Shown in pieces: positions 54,658 to 64,000 of a DNA stretch of 64,000 nucleotides. Each line of letters begins with the position of its first letter. Position 1 is the first letter of the stretch. Made by a program: the position numbers and the translations under genes. This DNA comes from Actinoplanes subtropicus (GTDB taxonomy: Bacteria > Actinomycetota > Actinomycetes > Mycobacteriales > Micromonosporaceae): contig NZ_JOJL01000011.1 in assembly GCF_000721705.1 (NCBI RefSeq), forward strand, positions 1-64,000. Reading direction: 5' to 3'. The notes beneath the pieces were generated by a model that was not told the origin of the DNA, made no database searches, and saw only the letters and a list, made by a program, of their open reading frames with translations.

Positions 54658-56339
54658 TCCTGCCTCCTTCTGATCGATTTGGTACGCGCGAACCGCCGCC
54701 ACCCCGCGACCACGACCACCATGCCGGCCAGCAGGTAACCCACTAGCGCCGACAGTCGATCTCCGTCCGGAGCGGCGGCCGCATAGCCCGGATTGCGGTA
54801 CAACACCAACGCCGGTCCACGATGGACCTCGGTAAGCGCTCCCAGCCCGGCCGGCGGCACGCTCCCGCCGGTGTCCCGCTGCACAAGCACCCACCGCACA
54901 TGCTCATCCGCGACCGGGCGACCATCCGCGAGCCGCGCCCGGATCTCCGCCGCCGCCGCGCTCTCCCCGCTGAGCACCGTGTCGCCCACCCGCAACCGGT
55001 CGTCGGCCACCACCGGCGCCGCAAGATAGCGGCCGGCCGGGTCATAAACGATCGCCCCCGAGTTCCACGGATAGGCGCGATAGGCCGACATCGGCAGCGA
55101 AACCACCGGCCCCGGATCGGCCCGCACCGCCGCCGCCACCGTCTCCCACTCCGCCGGATACTCGACCGGCCGCAACTTCCCGCCCGCACCCCACGCCAGA
55201 TCGGGCAGCGCCACCACCGGCAGCAGCGCGAGGCCGGCCAGCACGACCCGGCCGCCCGTTCCCGGCACCCGATCGGCGATCCGTTCCGCCCCGAGCGCGA
55301 AGCACAGGACCAAGCAGATGGCGTACGGGATGAGGAACTTCTGTCCGTCCCGCAGCAGCCCGGCCCCGGGCACCTGGTCGACCACCGCGCGCAACGCCCC
55401 GGAGGTGCCCGGCACCGCCCCGAGCGCGGACACCAGCAGACTCCCGCCGGCCAGCCACGCCAGCCGGGTCGCCGTGCCCTCGGCCCAGCGCCGCCGCAGC
55501 GCCCCGAACCCGAACCCCGCCAGCACGAGCAGTCCGGCCGTCACGAGCGGAACGAGCGGCCCGCTCCGGCTCCCCGGCACGGCGGCGGCGTTCCAGATGC
55601 CCCCGGTGCCGGCCAGCGCGGCCGGCATGCCACCCCAGTTCTCGCCCCGCGCCGCGAACGCGCCCACCGCGCCCGGGTCGGAGGTCGCGAGCGCTCCCGA
55701 TCCGGCCGCGACCACCACCCAGGGCGCGTTCAACGCCGCAACCGCGACCGGCAACACCGGCACCGGTCGCCATGGGCGGGGCCCGGCCGGGCCGTGCGGG
55801 GAGGACCCGGCCGGACGTACGAGAACGACGGTCGTGACCAACGCGATCAGCCCACCGGTCGGGGTCACCGCCGCGCAGGCCGCCGCCAGCACGACCCGGG
55901 CGCCGGCGCCCGGCCGCCCCAGCCGGACGTCGCGGGCCGCCCGGATCAGCCACGGCATCGCGGCGTAGCAGACGAGCAGCCCCCACTGCCCGATCAGCAG
56001 GCGCTCGGCCAGGAACGGCGTCCAAGCGTACCCGATCGCCGCGACCACCCGGGCCGGAGCACGCCGCGCCGGGACCAGCCGTCCCGCTCCGATCGCCGCG
56101 GCGGCGAGCACGGCGGCGAGCACCACCCGCTGCACCAGCCAACCCGGCGCGACCACCGCGGACAGACCGACCAGAGCGTCCTGCGGCACGGCCCGGGGCA
56201 GCGTGCCGGCCGGCGCCAGCAGGTCCCAGCGCAGCGGCTGGCGCGGCACGAAGACCATGTCGTAGCGCAGCACGTAGCCGGCCCGGGCGAGCGGCGCCAG
56301 CACGGCCACCACGACGGCCGCCGCGCAGGCGTAGAGCAT
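54636..56339 (-). CDS. Polytopic membrane protein, GT-C/YfhO-like
   Basis: 567 residues, with many hydrophobic helices and two short outer loops; LRYDMVFVPRQPLRWDLL and YGxxWTPFLAERLLIGQWGL suggest a GT-C-type lipid-sugar transferase, but no DxD-like catalytic pair is evident. Start taken at ATG 56339, with more upstream GTG/ATG options at 56381 and 56402 that would overlap the divergent flippase gene. It precedes the DUF2613 gene in the same transcript, near AftD as in mycobacteria. Confidence 0.72.
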   Translation of the reverse strand: MLYACAAAVVVAVLAPLARAGYVLRYDMVFVPRQPLRWDLLAPAGTLPRAVPQDALVGLSAVVAPGWLVQRVVLAAVLAAAAIGAGRLVPARRAPARVVAAIGYAWTPFLAERLLIGQWGLLVCYAAMPWLIRAARDVRLGRPGAGARVVLAAACAAVTPTGGLIALVTTVVLVRPAGSSPHGPAGPRPWRPVPVLPVAVAALNAPWVVVAAGSGALATSDPGAVGAFAARGENWGGMPAALAGTGGIWNAAAVPGSRSGPLVPLVTAGLLVLAGFGFGALRRRWAEGTATRLAWLAGGSLLVSALGAVPGTSGALRAVVDQVPGAGLLRDGQKFLIPYAICLVLCFALGAERIADRVPGTGGRVVLAGLALLPVVALPDLAWGAGGKLRPVEYPAEWETVAAAVRADPGPVVSLPMSAYRAYPWNSGAIVYDPAGRYLAAPVVADDRLRVGDTVLSGESAAAAEIRARLADGRPVADEHVRWVLVQRDTGGSVPPAGLGALTEVHRGPALVLYRNPGYAAAAPDGDRLSALVGYLLAGMVVVVAGWRRFARTKSIRRRQEWAGSRP

Positions 56340-56382
56340 CCGGCCGTCCCGGGCTACCCTGGGCGCACCTTCCGGAGGCACA

Positions 56383-58710
<2,328 letters not shown>

Positions 58711-58763
58711 ATATCAAACCACAATAGGCATACCGCTGGGAGCGGAGTGCGTGTTTGAATCGG

Positions 58764-58777
58764 TAGAACCTGTTCCC
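58764..58777. promoter_or_regulatory. KstR box (one mismatch)
   Basis: Minus strand GGGAACAGGTTCTA fits except the first base. 13 nt upstream of the cyp125 GTG, separate from the fadA5 box by 53 nt. Confidence 0.7.
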
Positions 58778-58789
58778 GTAGGAGGAGCC

Positions 58790-59993
58790 GTGGCCGAGCC
58801 CCGTGTCCCCACCGGTATCGACTTCACCGACCCGGAGATCCTTGTCCGCGGCATCCCGCACGCGGAGTTCGCCGAGATGCGGCACAACGCACCGGTCTGG
58901 TGGATCCCGCAGCGGCGCGGCAGCGCCGGCTTCGACGACGAGGGCTACTGGGCGGTGACCCGGCACGCCGACGTGATGGCCGTGTCGCGCGACAGCGAGA
59001 CGTGGTCGAGCTGGGAGAACACGGCGATCGCCCGGTTCCAGGCGGACATGCCCCGGGATCGCATCGAGATGCAGCGGTACGTGCTGCTCAACATGGACCC
59101 GCCGCAGCACACCCAGCAACGATCGATCGTGTCCCGCGGCTTCACCCCGCGGGCGATCAACAGCCTGCGCGCCGCCCTCAACGAGCGCGCCGAGCGGATC
59201 GTCGCCGAGACGGACGCCTCGGACGTCGGCGACTTCGTCACCCAGGTCGCCTGCGAGCTGCCCCTGCAGGCGATCGCCGAGCTGCTCGGCGTGCCGCAGA
59301 GCGACCGGAAGGACGTCTTCGACTGGTCGAACGCGATGATCGGTTATGACGACCCGGAGTACAGCGCCGCGAGCGATCCGCTCGAGCCGGCGATGGAGCT
59401 GCTCGGCTACGCGATGAAGATGGCCGAGGAGCGGCAGGAGTGCCCGCGCGACGACATCGTGACCACCTTGGTGAAGGCCGAGATCGGCGGGGAGCACCTG
59501 TCCACCGACGAGTTCGGATTCTTCGTGCTGATCCTGGCGGTGGCCGGCAACGAGACGACGCGCAACGCGATCTCGCACGGCATGCTCGCGATGCTGCAGC
59601 ACCCCGATCAGTGGGCCGCGTTCAAGGCGACCCGCCCGCGCACCGCGGTCGACGAGATCGTCCGGTGGGCCACGCCGGTGAACGTCTTCCAGCGCACCGC
59701 CACCCGGGACACCGAGCTCGGCGGCCAGCAGATCAAGAAGGGCCAGCGGGTGTGCCTGTTCTACGGCTCGGCGAACTTCGACGAGGAGGTCTTCGACCAC
59801 CCCGAGCGGTTCGACATCACCCGCAGCCCCAACCCGCACCTCGGCTTCGGCGGCAGCGGCGCGCATTTCTGCCTCGGCGCGAACCTCGCCCGGCTGGAGA
59901 TCGATCTGATCTTCAACGCGATCGCCGACCACATGCCCGACATCGCCCTGGCCGGCGAGCCCGAGCGGTTGCGCTCGGGCTGGCTGCACAGCA

Positions 59994-60022
<29 letters not shown>
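58790..60022 (+). CDS. cyp125: Cytochrome P450 CYP125, steroid C26 hydroxylase
   Basis: 410 residues. I-helix AGNETTRN (252-259), ExxR (Glu289-Arg292), heme-ligand loop FGGSGAHFCLG (Cys361). TGIDFTDPEILVRGIPHAEF at the N-terminus is typical of CYP125, which hydroxylates cholest-4-en-3-one or cholesterol at C26/27 and starts side-chain oxidation. GTG with GGAGGAG upstream, preferred to an upstream in-frame ATG. Convergent with ltp3 (29-nt overlap). Confidence 0.95.
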
Positions 60023-61153
<1,131 letters not shown>

Positions 61154-61157
<4 letters not shown>

Positions 61158-62212
61158 GATTCCGCCTCCAGCACGCAGATCAGGTTCTGTTGGAGGGCCG
61201 GGCCGCTCGTGGCGTGCCCGGCCGCCTTCCGGGCCCGGCCGGTCATCACCTGTTCGGCGGCCATGCCGATCCGGGCGAGGCCGGCCGAGAACATCGGGTT
61301 GCCGCACAGCGCGCCGCCCGACGGGTTTATCCGCACCCGATCGCCCAGGCCGAGCGCCGCGCGCAGCAGCAACTCCTGATGGGTGAACGGCGCGTGCAAC
61401 TCGGCCACGTCGAGGTCGTCCGGCAGGCCCGCCGCCTCGGCCGCGGCGCTCGCCGACGGGACCGCGGTCAGATCGCGCTCGCCGAGGCCCTGCGGGTCGA
61501 TCCGGTGTGCCACGCCGGTGATCCAGGCCGGTCGCTCACGGTGCCGCCGGGCGCGCTCGCCGCCCGCCAGCACGAGCGCGGCCGCGCCGTCCGACACCGG
61601 CGCGCAATCGTGCCGCCGCAGCGGATCGGCCACGTACGGCCCGGCCAGCAGGTACTCCGGATCGGCCGGCCCGGACACCTGCGCGTACGGATTCGTGGTC
61701 GCGTCCGCGCGGCTGCGGGCGGCCACCTCGGCCATCGCCCGCTCGGTGACGATCCCGGCGTCCAGCGCCAGCCGGGCCTGCAGCGCGGCCACGCTCACCG
61801 AGTCCGGCCAGAGCGGCGCGGTCACATACGGGTCGAGTTGCAGCGCCAGCACCCGCCGCAGCAGGCCGGCCGACGACTTGCCGAACCCGTACACCAGCGC
61901 GGTCTCCGCCTCGCCGGCGAGGATTTTCACGTACGCCTCGTAGAACGCCCACGCGGCGTCCATCTCCACGTGCGACTCGCTGATCGGCGGGAACGCGCCG
62001 ATCGCGTCGACCGCGTTCACGAACGAGAACGCCCGCCCGGCCAGGTAGTCGGAGGAGCCGGAGCACCAGAAGTCGACCTCCCGCCGGCCGAGGCCCGCGG
62101 ATTGCAGGGCTTCCTGGAAGACCGGCACGAGCGTCTCGACACCGCTGGTGGTCCCGGCGGACGGCCGGTTGGCGGCCTGGGCAAAACCGATGACGGCGAC
62201 AGTTTCGCTCAC
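61154..62212 (-). CDS. ltp4: Thiolase-fold side-chain lyase, Ltp4-like
   Basis: 352 residues: ETVAVIGFAQAANRPSAGTT, DFWCSGSSDYLAGRAFSFVN, VRINPSGGALCGNPMFSAGL. Together with Ltp3 and the DUF35 protein it forms the C24-branched aldolase module of sterol degraders. GTG start overlaps the DUF35 stop by 4 nt. Confidence 0.9.
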
Positions 62213-63153
62213 AAGTGATCCTCGTACGACTCGTAGGGCGCGTCCGGCTCGCCGGTCGGCAGGAAGTGCGCGATGTTCGTCGGGCTGGTGGTCCACTCGG
62301 CCCGGTCGCGCCAGACCGCGGCCACCCGCATGCCCATCCGCACCTCGTCCGCGGGCAGGCCGAGGATCAGGTGGGGGATGGGCATGTCGGCGCCGTCCAG
62401 CAGGATCTGCGCCACCACGTACGGCGGTTCCAGGCGCTGCCCGGCGAACGGCACGTTCACGACGCAGAAGGTGGTGACGGTCCCGTGCTCGCTCACGGCG
62501 ACCTCTTCCTCGGTCGGCACGCCGTCGGCCGGGCAGACCCGCGGCGGCACGTAGACCTTGCGGCACACCGGGCAGCGCTGCCCGAGCAGCCGGCCCTCCG
62601 CCAGCTCTCGCAGGTAACGGCCTTCCTCGGGCGAGGTGGTGTGCGTGTAGGCCAGCCGGATCGGCGTCGTCATGATGGTGACCGGGTCGCCGCCGGATTC
62701 GGCCGGCGCCGCGGCGGTCTCGCCCGGGGCGAAGCACTCGATGTCGCGAATGTGCCCGTGCGGCGAGGAGGACCAGCGGATGTGCACGCGCATACCGGTG
62801 TGCATCCGGTCTCGCGAGCCGGCGTCCACGGCGTGCAACAGGGCCGTGTCCGCGCCGTCCAGCCGGATCAGCGCCCACCCGAACGGCCGGTCCAGCGGCT
62901 GCCCGTCGAGCGGCCGATCGGTCCACGTCCAGCTGACCACCGTGCCGGTCGGCTGCACGTCGACCAGCTCGGTCACCGGCGCGTGGGTGACCGGGTCGTA
63001 TTCGAGCGGCGGCACGTGGATCCGCCCGTCGGCGGTGCGGCTGCCGAGCACCCGGCGGTCGCGCAGGCCGGTCATGAATCGGCCCAGGACCGGGCCGAGC
63101 GAGCGGGTGTAATCGAAGCCGATCTCCAGCGGGGCAGCGAGCACGGTTTCCAC
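62209..63153 (-). CDS. DUF35 double OB/zinc-ribbon protein, Rv3521-like
   Basis: 314 residues, two DUF35-type units. The second has CPVCRKVYVPPRVCPADG: three zinc-type Cys, the fourth position replaced by Asp/Gly; the first unit lost its Cys set. OB strands follow each. DUF35 proteins dock and activate thiolase-fold aldolases such as Ltp2; here it heads the operon with Ltp4 and Ltp3. The GTG at 63153 lies 9 nt after a KstR box; an earlier reading would cross the box. Confidence 0.88.
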   Translation of the reverse strand: METVLAAPLEIGFDYTRSLGPVLGRFMTGLRDRRVLGSRTADGRIHVPPLEYDPVTHAPVTELVDVQPTGTVVSWTWTDRPLDGQPLDRPFGWALIRLDGADTALLHAVDAGSRDRMHTGMRVHIRWSSSPHGHIRDIECFAPGETAAAPAESGGDPVTIMTTPIRLAYTHTTSPEEGRYLRELAEGRLLGQRCPVCRKVYVPPRVCPADGVPTEEEVAVSEHGTVTTFCVVNVPFAGQRLEPPYVVAQILLDGADMPIPHLILGLPADEVRMGMRVAAVWRDRAEWTTSPTNIAHFLPTGEPDAPYESYEDHL

Positions 63154-63162
63154 GTACGCAAG

Positions 63163-63176
63163 TGAAACACGTTCTA
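63163..63176. promoter_or_regulatory. KstR box
   Basis: TGAAACACGTTCTA fits TnnAACnnGTTnTA fully. Directly upstream of the DUF35-ltp4-ltp3 operon. Confidence 0.9.
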
Positions 63177-63242
63177 ACTTGGTGCGGCAAGGTTGGCCGA
63201 TGGGCCGTCTTCCCACCGCTGGAACGCGTTACCGATCGGCGG

Positions 63243-64000
63243 TCAGCATGCCTGGCCGTTCAAGGTCAGAACGGTCGGCGGGGCGTCGCTGGTGTGCCAG
63301 GCGCCCTGCAATCCGAACGACGTGGCCGCGCCGGGGTTCAGGACCCGGTTGTACGCGAGGTTGGTGGCCACCACGGCCGCGCCGGACTGAGTGACCGCGG
63401 CACTCCACGCGCCGGTGACCACCTGGTCGCCCGGGAACGTGAAGCCGACCGCCCATCCGGCGACCGGTGCGGTCCCGGTGTTCGTGATCGTGACCTCGGC
63501 GACGAATCCGCCCGGCCACTCGGAGAGCCGCCGATAGGTGATCTTGCAGCCCGGCGGAGGGGCCGATCCGATCGGCACCGTCGCGGTGCGCGTGTCGGCG
63601 ACGGCGCCACCGGCCGTCAGCTGGACGTTCACCTGCAGTCCGGTGGCCGAGCACGACGCGAACGTGGAATAGGTCAGGGTGGCGCGGCCCGTCCCACCCG
63701 CCGGTAGGGTCAGCGGCACGACGAGGGGATCCATGGCGATGCAGCCCGCCGGGATCCCGCCGCCGGGCCCGGTGAATCGCCCGTACCACTGGACCTGGGC
63801 GGTCAGGGCGGCGGCCGTGCAGTTCTGCGCGGTGACCGTCGCCTGGACGGAGTCGCCCGGCGTGACGACGGGCGGATCGAACGTCAGCGACACGATCTCG
63901 GCGCTGCCGGTTCCCCCGCAGGTGGCCTGGGCCGGTCCGGCCACCGCCACGGCGGCGCCGGCGATCAGGGCAAGCAGCATGACGATTCGCGCCGATCGGT
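63243..64000 (-). CDS. Secreted protein with CBM2 cellulose-binding module, 5' end outside the window
   Basis: At least 245 residues. A signal-peptide core (MLLALIAGAAVAVAGPAQA) leads to an immunoglobulin-like beta domain (about 25-135) and a CBM2 at the C-terminus (GCKITYRRLSEWPGGFVAEV; AVGFTFPGDQVVTGAWSAA; LNGQAC) with the two terminal Cys of that family. No catalytic domain is seen in this part. The frame stays open to the right edge (RSARIV before the Met at 63980), so the true start is probably beyond the window. Confidence 0.85.
   Translation of the reverse strand, partial: RSARIVMLLALIAGAAVAVAGPAQATCGGTGSAEIVSLTFDPPVVTPGDSVQATVTAQNCTAAALTAQVQWYGRFTGPGGGIPAGCIAMDPLVVPLTLPAGGTGRATLTYSTFASCSATGLQVNVQLTAGGAVADTRTATVPIGSAPPPGCKITYRRLSEWPGGFVAEVTITNTGTAPVAGWAVGFTFPGDQVVTGAWSAAVTQSGAAVVATNLAYNRVLNPGAATSFGLQGAWHTSDAPPTVLTLNGQAC

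Overview
The window is GC-rich actinobacterial chromosome (over 70% G+C by eye, many GTG/TTG starts, 4-nt ATGA/GTGA overlaps). Gene content fits a non-mycolate actinomycete of the Micromonosporaceae (Actinoplanes-like): a PilZ protein, SigE-family sigma factors, a CBM2 secreted protein, DUF3068 and AftD-like envelope genes, and a full KstR-type steroid catabolism region. The genus is inferred from style and content, not proven.

Left part (1-16.4 kb), accessory and envelope. A transposon-like gene tail at the edge is followed by a PilZ protein. Next comes a Nudix (NrtR-type) regulator, a two-TM PLD-like protein, a NERD-like protein, a SARP/STAND regulator and a tiny secreted peptide. Four copies of one palindrome (TGTCW-N3-TGACA) tie this stretch together; two of them cover the -35 and -10 of the peptide promoter. 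Then come an LPG-synthase-type membrane protein, a universal stress protein, an adenylate-forming ligase with a frameshifting 7-bp duplication, a membrane protein, a GT2/NodB deacetylase pair, an SMP-30 lactonase, a SigE-family sigma factor with a membrane partner, and a secreted seven-repeat beta-propeller.

Steroid region (16.4-46.2 kb and 57.5-63.2 kb). Side-chain degradation: cyp125, fadA5, fadE28-fadE29, a fused chsH2-chsH1, ltp2, chsH3, ltp3, ltp4 and their DUF35 partner. Rings A/B: kstD, a second steroid-type flavoprotein, kshA/kshB, hsaABCD, hsaEGF. Rings C/D: fadD3, fadE30-33, an SDR and an extra enoyl-CoA hydratase. KstR itself is at 17.6 kb. I find KstR boxes (TnnAACnnGTTnTA) at eight places and one KstR2-type box (AnCAAGnnCTTGnT) between fadD3 and fadE30. 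KstR2, IpdAB, Mce4 and HsdD/ChoD genes are not in the window.

Envelope island inside the steroid region (46.2-57.6 kb). An AftD-like arabinofuranosyltransferase overlaps the end of the KstR2-side operon (fadE30-SDR). It is followed by an acyltransferase, DUF3068, GT4, DUF2613, a polytopic membrane protein and a flippase. A perfect KstR box lies between the acyltransferase and DUF3068. So both steroid regulators appear to reach envelope-glycan genes, which is the most unusual feature of the window, together with the Nudix-box regulon on the left.
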